Positions 56,581-64,000 of a stretch of DNA of 64,000 nt are shown here, one piece after another. Below the pieces are notes generated by a model that saw only the letters and a list, made by a program, of their open reading frames with translations, was not told the DNA's origin and made no database searches. Position 1 is the stretch's first letter. Every line of letters begins with the position of its first letter. Source of the DNA: Candidatus Hepatobacter penaei (GTDB lineage Bacteria; Pseudomonadota; Alphaproteobacteria; Holosporales; Hepatobacteraceae). Where the stretch lies: contig NZ_JQAJ01000002.1 of the NCBI RefSeq assembly GCF_000742475.1, positions 215,542-279,541 of the forward strand, given 5' to 3'. Made by a program: the position numbers and the translations under genes.

Positions 56581-57546
56581 CTAGCGTGACACCTTGCGCT
56601 GATCTTTGGGGACGCTTTCTTTATCCCATATATGGCGAATCAAAAAGCGCGGACGATCCTGCAACAATTGATAAGTGCGCCCCACATATTCACCCAAAAT
56701 GCCAATGCCGGTGATGACAAAACTCAGCAACGAAAAGGTGATCGCAAAGAGAGTAAACACCCCTTCAGCTTCGGCGCCCAACACAAAGCGACGGACCAGC
56801 AAATAAACCACCAGCAAGCCGCTGAGAAAGGATATCACCATCCCCACAAACGTAAATAGCTGAAGCGGTACCAACGAAAAGCCTGTAAACAGATCAAAAT
56901 ACATACGCACCAGTTTATAAAACGTGTATTTTGAGGTGTCGTTTTCCCGCGGCGCATGGCGCATGCCCACTTCTGTGAAATTTTTGGCATAGGTATAAGC
57001 CAACACGGGCACCAGGGTGGATCTGTCACGAGAGGTGAGAATATGCTCCACAATGGTGTGATGATAGGCACGCAACATACACCCATGATCGCGCATAGAA
57101 ACATTCGTGACCGAAGAGCGCACACGATTCACAAGCAACGATACATAGGTGCGAAACCAATTATCTTTTCGCTTTAAACGGAAGGTCCCGACATAGTCAT
57201 GACCTTGCTCTGTTTTTTCGATGACTTTGGGAAGCTCTTCGGGGGGGGTTTGCATGTCTGCATCCAGCGTCACTGCATACATGCCGCGCATGTGAGAAAA
57301 ACCTGCCATAATGGCCATGTGCTGACCATAGTTTTGTGAAAGCTCCACCAACCGCACATCCGCCTTGCGTGACAAAAACCCCTTCAAAATAGACGCTGTT
57401 TTGTCACGACTCCCATCATTGACAAACACAATCTCATATGTTTTACCCAACCCATCAAGCACCTTGGTAAGGCGTGTATAAAGAGCCTCAAGATTTGCTT
57501 CTTCGTTATAAACAGGTACGACAACCGACATATAGATAGATTTCAT
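56581..57546 (-). CDS. arnC: ArnC-like undecaprenyl-phosphate aminosugar transferase (GT2)
   Basis: ArnC moves a 4-amino-4-deoxy-arabinose (formylated in enterobacteria) from UDP to undecaprenyl phosphate on the inner face of the membrane. The 321-residue protein has a GT2 fold start VVVPVYNEEANLEALYTRL, VNDGSRDKT, LDADMQTPPEELPK (the DXD), the segment SMRDHGCMLRAY and two C-terminal helices around 230-300. RHAPRENDTSKYTFYKLVRM is typical of ArnC. The stop/start overlap with arnB is four bases (ATGA), so they are translationally coupled. Confidence 0.92.
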   Translation of the reverse strand: MKSIYMSVVVPVYNEEANLEALYTRLTKVLDGLGKTYEIVFVNDGSRDKTASILKGFLSRKADVRLVELSQNYGQHMAIMAGFSHMRGMYAVTLDADMQTPPEELPKVIEKTEQGHDYVGTFRLKRKDNWFRTYVSLLVNRVRSSVTNVSMRDHGCMLRAYHHTIVEHILTSRDRSTLVPVLAYTYAKNFTEVGMRHAPRENDTSKYTFYKLVRMYFDLFTGFSLVPLQLFTFVGMVISFLSGLLVVYLLVRRFVLGAEAEGVFTLFAITFSLLSFVITGIGILGEYVGRTYQLLQDRPRFLIRHIWDKESVPKDQRKVSR

Positions 57547-58676
57547 CGACGCAGCTCCTTGACAAGCTTTTTCACCACCTCCACCACACGATCTTGGTCT
57601 TCAAAGGTCAAGTCTGGAAAAAGAGGTAAACTCACAGTCGATGCCGCAATAGCCTCTGCATGAGGGAAATCCCCCTCCTTGTAGTGATATTTTTGGCGGT
57701 AATAAGAAAAAAGGTGAAGCGCTTGATAATGAACGCTTGCTCCCACATTGTGTTGCTTAAGCGCCTCCACAAAGGCCTCACGGTCCACACGCAGGGTCTC
57801 TAAACACAAAAGCGGTGAAAACAAATGCCACGCGTGGCCTTTGTGGTCTTCAGGCAGGATCAACCCGTCCACATCAGCCAAGGCCTCCAGATAACGCTGA
57901 GCCAAACGGCGACGTTTCTCTTGAAGGGCTGGAAATTTTTTGATCTGACACAGCCCCAAGGCCCCCTGCATGTCTGTCATGTTAAATTTGAGAGCCGCAA
58001 CCACCACATCATAGGTGGATTTGCCTTTTTTCTGAAAACGATCCCACGCCAGACGATCCAGGCCATGAAAGTGAAGCGGTTTTAATTGCTCAAAAAGGGC
58101 ATCATCGCCTGTGACAATGCATCCGCCTTCACCTGTCGCAAGGTTTTTATTGGCATGAAAGCTAAACACCTGGATATCCCCCGTTGAGCCCACAAGCTGG
58201 CCCTGATCTGAGGTGCCCAAGGCGTGGGCCGCATCTTCTATGATGCGCACATGATGCTCTTTGCCCAAGGCCTCAAGCCCTTTCAGGCTGACAGGCAGTC
58301 CAGCAAAATGGACCGGCAAAATCACACGGGTACGAGGCGTGATCTTGGAGGCCACGTCTTGAAGATCAATATTGCGCGTGTGTGGATCTACATCACATAA
58401 AACGGGGGTTGCCCCTACAACCTCAATCACATTGGCTGTAGCCGTGAACGTGAGCGGGGTGGTGATCACCTCATCCCCGGGCCCCACACCCAGGGCCTTA
58501 AGAGCCACATACATGCCGGCTGTATTGGATCCCACAGGCAACACATGCCTGCCACCAAAATAGTCTTGTAAGGCCTCACCAAACGCTTGCACACGCGGGC
58601 CGGTGCTTACCCAGCCTGACATGAGACAATCACGTACCGCCTCACACTCTTCTTCACCAAAAGAGGGGCGACACAA
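57543..58676 (-). CDS. arnB: ArnB-like PLP aminotransferase (DegT/DnrJ/EryC1 family)
   Basis: ArnB transaminates UDP-4-keto-pentose to UDP-L-Ara4N. The product of at least 377 residues has GWVSTGPRVQAFGEAL, NTAGMYVALKALGVGPGDEV, TPLTFTATANVIE, EDAAHALG and the PLP-lysine FHANKNLATGEGG. The 5' end is odd. The TTG at 58676 has no ribosome binding site, yet the family's N-terminal motif (FxPxxRPxxGxEE) begins five codons earlier as FIPLCRPSFGEEE. The frame is open to a TAG at 58739, with no ATG or GTG. GGAGG (58736-58732 on this strand) precedes an ATC at 58727, so a non-standard start is possible. Confidence 0.88.
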   Translation of the reverse strand: MCRPSFGEEECEAVRDCLMSGWVSTGPRVQAFGEALQDYFGGRHVLPVGSNTAGMYVALKALGVGPGDEVITTPLTFTATANVIEVVGATPVLCDVDPHTRNIDLQDVASKITPRTRVILPVHFAGLPVSLKGLEALGKEHHVRIIEDAAHALGTSDQGQLVGSTGDIQVFSFHANKNLATGEGGCIVTGDDALFEQLKPLHFHGLDRLAWDRFQKKGKSTYDVVVAALKFNMTDMQGALGLCQIKKFPALQEKRRRLAQRYLEALADVDGLILPEDHKGHAWHLFSPLLCLETLRVDREAFVEALKQHNVGASVHYQALHLFSYYRQKYHYKEGDFPHAEAIAASTVSLPLFPDLTFEDQDRVVEVVKKLVKELRR

Positions 58677-58704
58677 GGGAATGAATGTATCTTGAAAAAA
58701 GGCC

Positions 58705-59061
58705 TTAGGCGCGTGTTGAGATGAGATAAATGCCTCCTAGAATCATAAGAAACCCAGCTATCCGCGTGGTACATGCCGGCTCGTTAAAAACGATCACACC
58801 CATCAGCACCGTCAGAAGATAGGACACAGAAAAAAAGGACGCCGCCATGCTGACTTCCATTTTTGATAAGACAAACACCCAAAAAAAGAGACTCATTCCA
58901 TAGCATGCCGCCGACATCACAAGCGCTGGTGTCGTGAAAATATGGGTCACAGACCCCAGCCACGAAGTGACCACCATGCCATGGGCCCCTGTTTTGGCAA
59001 AAAATTGCCCTAATGTGTTCAGCAGCACACTGGCCACAAGAAAAAAATAAACGGGGTTCAC
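58705..59061 (-). CDS. arnE: ArnE-like small membrane transporter (SMR/EamA superfamily)
   Basis: This 118-residue protein with four hydrophobic helices resembles ArnE/ArnF, which flip undecaprenyl-phosphate-L-Ara4N to the periplasmic face. The start FFLVASVLLNTLGQFFAKTG matches the first helix, and the end FNEPACTTRIAGFLMILGGI resembles the conserved last two helices of the EmrE/ArnE group. Only one such gene is present, while enterobacteria have an ArnE-ArnF pair. The overlap with arnT is four bases. The SMR family also includes drug exporters, but the location in the arn cluster decides the assignment. Confidence 0.82.
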   Translation of the reverse strand: MNPVYFFLVASVLLNTLGQFFAKTGAHGMVVTSWLGSVTHIFTTPALVMSAACYGMSLFFWVFVLSKMEVSMAASFFSVSYLLTVLMGVIVFNEPACTTRIAGFLMILGGIYLISTRA

Positions 59062-60734
59062 GGATTCACGCTCATATCATTGCTCCAAACAACATAAGGG
59101 GCTGTTCTGTAAACAACCCGTGCTGGCTTTAGGATACCTGAATATGTCTGCTGGAACAACTCAAAATCGCGCTCAAGGGCCACGATGAAGCAGGGCCTGT
59201 GTTGCCATAAAGACTGAATCTCTGGCGTATTTATCACCACCGTATTCCCTGGGGAGATCTGGTGCCCAAAAGACAACTCGCCTTGATAATCCAACATCCC
59301 GACAGTTCGCTTCAAATAGACAGGTAAATCTTGGGGATAAAAACGATACACCACCACACGGGCCTTTGGATTGCGTTGATTGAGCGTGATGGCCACATCT
59401 TCTATGGAGCGATAGCGCTGCACCAAAGGATCCAACACGATCAAGAACAAGCACAGCACCAGCTGACACACCAAAACCATCCCCACAAAGACGCGACGTG
59501 TCAACGGCACCCAAAACGTCATCAGGGTCTGCACAAGCAAAAGCAACCCAAGCACCCCCACCCCCCAAGACAACACGGTGTTTGCATCAAGACCGGACGT
59601 CACCTGGATCCAGTTAGCCCAGCGCCCGACCCATAACCCGACACACAAGATCAAGGAAAACAGGCCGTAGATGCTCCTTACCCATGGGAAAGATCGACTC
59701 TGCGGAGACTGCAGAAAATGGTGAATCTCATAGCCTGTCAACACAGCCAAGGGCGGGAATAACGGAAGAACATAGGGCACCAGTTTAGACTGCCCGCAGG
59801 AAAAAAACACAAACACCACCATCACCCACACCCACAAAAACGAGAACAGCGCCTGCGGACATGTGGCCTCCACAGACCGTGTGGTGAGTGAACGTACCCA
59901 AGCAATCCAGGGGAAAAACCCAAACAGAACAATGGGGACAAAAAAGAAAAAAGGCTGCACACGACTGTGCACCTCTGTGGTATAGCGCAAGACGTGCTCA
60001 TGAATAAAATAAAACCACAGAAAGTGGCTATTTTTCATTGCTACCCAGACGTGCCACGGGGTTGCTAGCAGAAAAAACATCCCCAAGGCATAGGGGTGAA
60101 AGGCATGTATGAGCATCTGGGGCTGGCGCTGCCAAGCGATCCACACAAGAATGATAAGCCCCGGCAGCACGCACCCTACAAGCCCCTTGGTCATGACAGC
60201 GGCGGCCATGCACGCCCCATAAGAGAGAAGCCATATGGTTTTGGAAGGACGCATGGTCGCCAGAAAAAAACTAAACAGCGCCCCTGTGATAAAAACGGTC
60301 AAAAAGAGGTCAAGGATAAGAAAACGCGCCAACACCACATAAAGAATATTGGTTCCCAAACACACCGCGCCCCACAACGCACATTGCCGCCCGCCCACGC
60401 GTTTCATAAAAAAATAAACAATCAGGCACCCCAGCCACGCCATCAACGCTAGCGGCAAGCGCATCGCAAAGGAGCTGTCCCCCAGGCACATCATGGAGCA
60501 GGCCTCCACCCAATACACCAGAGGGGGTTTTTCAAAATAAGGCAAGCCGTTCAGATGCGGGACGACCCATTCCCCTGAGTCGATCATTTCGCGGGGAATC
60601 TCTACATAGCGGCCCTCGTCAGGTGTCGAAAACGGTCGATGCCCCAGCAACAGCAAAAAAAGAGATAAAAGGGCCAAAAAGAGCCAAAAAGAAGGCTGAC
60701 GCCTCAAGCCATCAAATACGCGCTTAAACAACAT
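59058..60734 (-). CDS. arnT: ArnT-like lipid A aminoarabinose transferase (GT39/PMT family)
   Basis: ArnT transfers L-Ara4N from its undecaprenyl carrier to lipid A on the periplasmic face, lowering surface charge and giving resistance to cationic peptides. The 558-residue polytopic protein has the diagnostic first periplasmic loop STPDEGRYVEIPREMIDSGE and VVPHLNGLPYFEKPPLVYWV with the acidic residues of the GT39 active site, then about a dozen helices and a soluble C-terminal domain. It heads the operon. tRNA-Val lies just upstream on the same strand. Confidence 0.9.
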   Translation of the reverse strand: MLFKRVFDGLRRQPSFWLFLALLSLFLLLLGHRPFSTPDEGRYVEIPREMIDSGEWVVPHLNGLPYFEKPPLVYWVEACSMMCLGDSSFAMRLPLALMAWLGCLIVYFFMKRVGGRQCALWGAVCLGTNILYVVLARFLILDLFLTVFITGALFSFFLATMRPSKTIWLLSYGACMAAAVMTKGLVGCVLPGLIILVWIAWQRQPQMLIHAFHPYALGMFFLLATPWHVWVAMKNSHFLWFYFIHEHVLRYTTEVHSRVQPFFFFVPIVLFGFFPWIAWVRSLTTRSVEATCPQALFSFLWVWVMVVFVFFSCGQSKLVPYVLPLFPPLAVLTGYEIHHFLQSPQSRSFPWVRSIYGLFSLILCVGLWVGRWANWIQVTSGLDANTVLSWGVGVLGLLLLVQTLMTFWVPLTRRVFVGMVLVCQLVLCLFLIVLDPLVQRYRSIEDVAITLNQRNPKARVVVYRFYPQDLPVYLKRTVGMLDYQGELSFGHQISPGNTVVINTPEIQSLWQHRPCFIVALERDFELFQQTYSGILKPARVVYRTAPYVVWSNDMSVNP

Positions 60735-60757
60735 ATATCCACGGCGATTGATAACGC

Positions 60758-60832
60758 TGGTGGGCAGTGACGGGATTGAACCGCCGACCCTCTCGGTGTA
60801 AACGAGACGCTCTACCGCTGAGCTAACTGCCC
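60758..60832 (-). tRNA. tRNA-Val (TAC)
   Basis: The minus strand gives acceptor GGGCAGT-type stem with ACTGCCC, D arm AGCTCAGCGGTAGAGC, anticodon stem TCTCG-CGAGA with loop TTTACAC (anticodon TAC), T arm GGCGGTTCAATCCCGTC and encoded CCA. It lies 23 bases upstream of arnT on the same strand. Confidence 0.95.
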
Positions 60833-60961
60833 TTCGTCTTTTTTATCATAGTACCCCAGTGAGAGAAAAAGTCTACGCCCTTCAGGCAGATCCACCTTGC
60901 TTAACAAAGTTGGCAAGATTCTTGATGCGTGTTCAGGTGACCTCACAAAAAGCATACGCCC

Positions 60962-61714
60962 ATGGATATTCAAACCATCAAAAACAAGTTTTCTATGCCC
61001 ATCGCAAGCCCCAGCTACCCCAAGGGGCCTTACGAATTTCTTAATCGTGAATATATGATCATCACCTATCTCAGCGATCCAGACGCCATTCGCGAGGCCT
61101 TGCCAGAGCCGCTCGAACCCGATGGCAGCAACCAGGTTCTCTATGAATTTATCAAAATGCCTGACAGCTCAGGGTTTGGGGACTATGAAGAGAGCGGCGT
61201 TGTCATTCCGTGTCAGTTTCAAGGCACGCCTGTGAATTTTACAGCACAGATGTATCTTGATTGCGATCCACCCATTGCCGGGGGGCGAGAAATATGGGGC
61301 TTTCCCAAAAAAGACGCACGCCCTTGCATGCAGGTGATTCATGACACCCTCACAGGACGCCTGTGCTATGCTGATCAATTGGTGGCGCTGGGCACCATGA
61401 CCTATAAACACAAAAACATGATCCCCACACAAGCGGATAAAGAGGCGATGGAGAAACGTCTTCAAAAAATGCAGGTGAACCTCAAGATGATCCCCCATGT
61501 CTCTGGCGAGCATTATGATGTTTTGCAATTGATCGGGTACACCCTTGACAACATCCGCCTCAAAAGCGCCCACACAGGGGACGCACGCCTGCACCTTATC
61601 CCGCATGTTAACGCACCTGTGGCCGATTTGCCGGTACGCAAGATTGTCGGTGGGTTACATTTTTTGGCCGATATCACGCTGCCCTTAGGACACGTGCTTC
61701 ACGATTATCTCTAA
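60962..61714 (+). CDS. adc: Acetoacetate decarboxylase
   Basis: This enzyme decarboxylates acetoacetate to acetone and CO2 through a Schiff base. The 250-residue length is normal. The catalytic motif is present as GREIWGFPKKDAR, with Lys 116 as the Schiff-base residue and Lys 117 beside it, matching the clostridial KK pair. The Arg/Glu segment (YDVLQLIGYTLDNIRLK) also follows the family. The ATG at 60962 has no strong ribosome binding site. Some proteins in this family act on other beta-keto acids. No acetoacetate-forming enzymes are encoded nearby. Confidence 0.9.
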   Translation: MDIQTIKNKFSMPIASPSYPKGPYEFLNREYMIITYLSDPDAIREALPEPLEPDGSNQVLYEFIKMPDSSGFGDYEESGVVIPCQFQGTPVNFTAQMYLDCDPPIAGGREIWGFPKKDARPCMQVIHDTLTGRLCYADQLVALGTMTYKHKNMIPTQADKEAMEKRLQKMQVNLKMIPHVSGEHYDVLQLIGYTLDNIRLKSAHTGDARLHLIPHVNAPVADLPVRKIVGGLHFLADITLPLGHVLHDYL

Positions 61715-61862
61715 ACCTTGCCCACACAAACGCTGACACTGTCAATGATATGTCAGGCCGAGGTGACAAGAGAGAGCCCTGCGGGCCTTTTGGGAAAAAG
61801 CTTGACACAAAGGCCCGAACAAAAAACACCCAAGGAGAAAAGGGAGTGGACCTTACTGGTAC

Positions 61863-62583
61863 TCAAGTGCCTTGTAACAAACTTTTCCAGCCAGGGACAA
61901 ACACGGGGTAAAAAGGGCTTTCATGAATGAGTGGAGGTTCTTTTCCCATGTCATCCACAAACATAAACCTTTCTGATAAATGGTTGCTGAGGCTACGTGC
62001 AATCATCATACAGGCCTCAGAATTGCCGCGCGCATCTTCCAGGCGCATGCCTAATGCCTGGCAAACACGGTTCAGCTCTTGCCTGGCTTCTTGCTGTTTT
62101 GCTTCATCTGACAATTGATGATACTGAGATTCACGTCCTCCAGATCTTAAGGCAAGGGCAGCGAGCGCAAGGGTGCCTTCATTACGTTGCCACGCATGTT
62201 CTGGTGTATCTCCGCCTGTCTGACGCCAAAAATCTTCTGTGGCTGCGGAATCGTGAAAAAAACGTGCCTGATATGTGTGCCTGATATGTAGAGTCATGAC
62301 CTAAGGTCACACACGACTTTGTGCCAGCAACACACACATAACCGCCCTCTTGCATAGCATCCTCCCACCCAGGCTCATGTGAGGACTGCACGGAAGGAAT
62401 CGCCTCCCGGTCATTATGGCTGTCAGGCGCCTGTGACAAAACACCCCCTTCAGCCGATGACGCTTTTGATGAAAACCAAGACCAAGGATCAAAGGTCATC
62501 ATGCCCACACCAACGCTTGCAAAACCACAAAAAAGATGCGGGCACACCAAAGCTGCCAAAAGAAAACACCGCGATTTCTTCAT
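61863..62583 (-). pseudogene. Exported protein broken by a 13-bp tandem duplication
   Basis: The first frame starts at ATG 62583 (MKKSRCFLLAALVCPHLFCG signal peptide) and runs to about GHDSTYQA; the second carries on as RFFHDSAATEDFWRQTGGD to the stop at 61863. Between them lies a perfect 13-base repeat. Removing one copy fuses the frames into 236 codons with the smooth junction STYQARFFHDS. The mature protein is acidic/Ser-rich first, then helical with RSGGRESQYHQLSDEAKQQE, and has a few Cys. I do not recognise the family. The reading frame is otherwise clean, so the damage looks recent. Confidence 0.7.
62264..62289. repeat. Perfect 13-bp tandem duplication
   Basis: The unit gtgcctgatatgt occurs twice head to tail, at 62264-62276 and 62277-62289, with no mismatch. 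Thirteen is not a multiple of three, so the extra copy shifts the reading frame of the exported protein encoded on the minus strand. Confidence 0.95.
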
Positions 62584-62802
62584 ACTAACGAACAATCCAT
62601 TTCAAAAAAGAAGAATACCAAACAAGTTGATATTTTATATCACGATTTTAACAAACGCAACAAAGACAATGGGGGGATAACCTTTTTCTTGCCTCGAGCC
62701 ACGACACATTGGCTTCGCTCGCACCCCTAACCAGGCTGTTTATAAGAAAAGCTAAGGGTTTGTGCTTTAAAAGGGAGTGCGCTATGATGGGCCAGATTTT
62801 GC

Positions 62803-64000
62803 ATGTCACGCCGCTTGCCTATTGTGTTTGTCACCCGTTTTGCCCCGTCCCCCACAGGCCACCTTCATCTAGGAAACGCGCGCACAGCCTTGCTTTCTGC
62901 TGCGTGGGCGTGGCAACATCAGGGCCGTTTTCTCCTGCGCATTGATGACACAGACACGGCGCGCAACCAAGATGTTTTTGCACAGTCCATTCAAGAAGAC
63001 CTTGCATGGCTGGATGTCCCCTATGACGATCTTGTCTATCAATCTAAACGCGCGCACCTCTATCAACAGGCCATTCAGACGCTCAAGGAAGCCGGGCGGC
63101 TTTACCCATGCTATGAAACGCCTGACGATCTGGCTCAAAAGCGTGAGGCACAACGTCAACAAAACAAACCACCCCGTTATGACCGCGCGGCCCTTACACT
63201 GTCTGACAAAGCACGCAAAGCTTATGAAGCACAAGGGTGCACGCCCCATTGGCGTTTTCACCTCAAAGACCAGCCGGTCATCTGGCAAGATGCTTTTCTT
63301 GGTGAGCTTTGCTATGACACCCAAGCCTTAAGTGATCCTGTGGTGGTGAGGGCGGATGGCACGCCTTCTTTTCTGCTAACAGGGAGCGTGGATGAAGTAT
63401 TATTAGGAGTCACGCATATTTTGCGCGGCGAAGACCACATCAGCAACACAGCCATTCAACAAGAAATCATTCAGGCCTTGGCACCCGACAAAGCGCTTAC
63501 GTTTGCGCATATTCCTCTACTGAAAGATGAACATGGGCGCCCACTATCCAAACGGTTGGGGAGCCTGACATTAGGTGCCCTCAAACAGCAAGGGTTTTTT
63601 GCTGACGCTGTGCGGGATTTTTTGCTCTCCATGGGCACAGCCCACAGCACGCATACCTATACTTCACGCAACGATATACGTGAACACTTTTCGCTCAAGG
63701 CTTATGGCAAAGCAAGCCCCAAACTGTCATGGGGCGATTTAACCACCATCCAAACCCACACGACGCAAGCCTTACCCACATCACGCCTTATGGATCTCAT
63801 GCCCCAAGAAAAAAGAGAAAAAGCCACTCCTGCATTTATCGAAGCCATTCGCCACAACATTGCGACCCCGCACGACCTGGAGATGTGGTATGACATCTGT
63901 TTTCAAGACCCGGCGATTCCACCTTCGCAAGATTCCCTGACGCAAAACTATTTCAAAGATGCGCAGGCCCTTTTGCCCCCGGAGCCTTGGGATGAACATA
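62803..64000 (+). CDS. gltX: Glutamyl-tRNA synthetase, 5' part, runs off the window
   Basis: A plus-strand frame open from ATG 62803 to the window end (399 codons) encodes a class I aminoacyl-tRNA synthetase. It begins MSRRLPIVFVTRFAPSPTGH with the HIGH motif as HLHLG, continues LLRIDDTDTARN, DLAWLDVPYDD and LRGEDHISNTAIQQE, and has the KMSKS-type loop as RPLSKRLGS. The length already exceeds glutamyl-Q tRNA(Asp) synthetase, so this is full-length GluRS. No ribosome binding site precedes 62803. AAGGGAG (62771-62777) fits better the out-of-frame ATG at 62784, which opens a short overlapping frame. Alphaproteobacteria often have two gltX copies. Confidence 0.92.
   Translation, partial: MSRRLPIVFVTRFAPSPTGHLHLGNARTALLSAAWAWQHQGRFLLRIDDTDTARNQDVFAQSIQEDLAWLDVPYDDLVYQSKRAHLYQQAIQTLKEAGRLYPCYETPDDLAQKREAQRQQNKPPRYDRAALTLSDKARKAYEAQGCTPHWRFHLKDQPVIWQDAFLGELCYDTQALSDPVVVRADGTPSFLLTGSVDEVLLGVTHILRGEDHISNTAIQQEIIQALAPDKALTFAHIPLLKDEHGRPLSKRLGSLTLGALKQQGFFADAVRDFLLSMGTAHSTHTYTSRNDIREHFSLKAYGKASPKLSWGDLTTIQTHTTQALPTSRLMDLMPQEKREKATPAFIEAIRHNIATPHDLEMWYDICFQDPAIPPSQDSLTQNYFKDAQALLPPEPWDEH

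Overview
The window reads as chromosome of a Gram-negative alphaproteobacterium with a host-associated, reduced-genome look. Evidence for the lineage is the DUF4167 protein, the ubiquinone genes (polyprenyl synthase, UbiH-type hydroxylase, COQ7), alphaproteobacterial-style tRNAs, a 5S rRNA gene lying away from any 16S or 23S gene, and many secreted proteins of no recognised family. A Holosporales-like intracellular bacterium is my best guess. That is inference from gene content, because no 16S gene is present to test it.

Layout. 0-6.4 kb: transhydrogenase alpha subunit, a CPA2 antiporter, tRNA-Met, EF-P, an inositol-phosphatase-like enzyme, GlmM, and a secreted phosphoribosyltransferase gene broken by an in-frame TAG. 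6.5-16 kb: Nudix hydrolase, a large membrane protein of unknown role, tRNA-Ser, ClpB, DUF4167, a Cys-rich secreted miniprotein, dihydrolipoyl dehydrogenase, D,D-carboxypeptidase and thymidylate kinase. 16-28 kb: an unknown exported protein, an SbtA-type bicarbonate transporter, a frameshifted exported gene with a possible HicA-like tail, tRNA-Leu, RpoN, HolB, an ABC exporter with an eroded nucleotide-binding domain, tRNA-Ala, FumC and KdsB. 28-34 kb: an accessory block of secreted, mostly His/Lys-rich proteins found side by side, none of which I recognise.

34-53 kb: HemW, the type VI secretion baseplate pair TssF-TssG without the rest of the system, an accB-accC-dapB operon, a nonsense-interrupted exported gene, the lone 5S gene, an outer-membrane beta-barrel protein, aspartate aminotransferase, a monothiol glutaredoxin, the ubiquinone genes, DsbB, a DedA-like protein, MurJ and MutS. 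53-61 kb: TyrRS and then a tightly packed minus-strand operon arnT-arnE-arnB-arnC-arnA(decarboxylase only)-capD for aminosugar modification of the envelope. Neither ArnD nor the ArnA formyltransferase domain is present. 61-64 kb: tRNA-Val, acetoacetate decarboxylase, an exported gene broken by an exact 13-bp tandem duplication, and the 5' part of a glutamyl-tRNA synthetase gene that runs off the window.

Themes. Housekeeping genes are intact and compact; five convergent gene pairs overlap at their 3' ends. Four genes are broken by a single lesion each (two in-frame TAG codons, one homopolymer slip, one 13-bp duplication), and all four encode proteins with signal peptides. Decay or switching is therefore concentrated in the exported, lineage-specific proteome. 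Envelope remodelling (arn operon, KdsB, MurJ, carboxypeptidase), T6SS baseplate genes and the secreted-protein block together point to a bacterium living in contact with a host.
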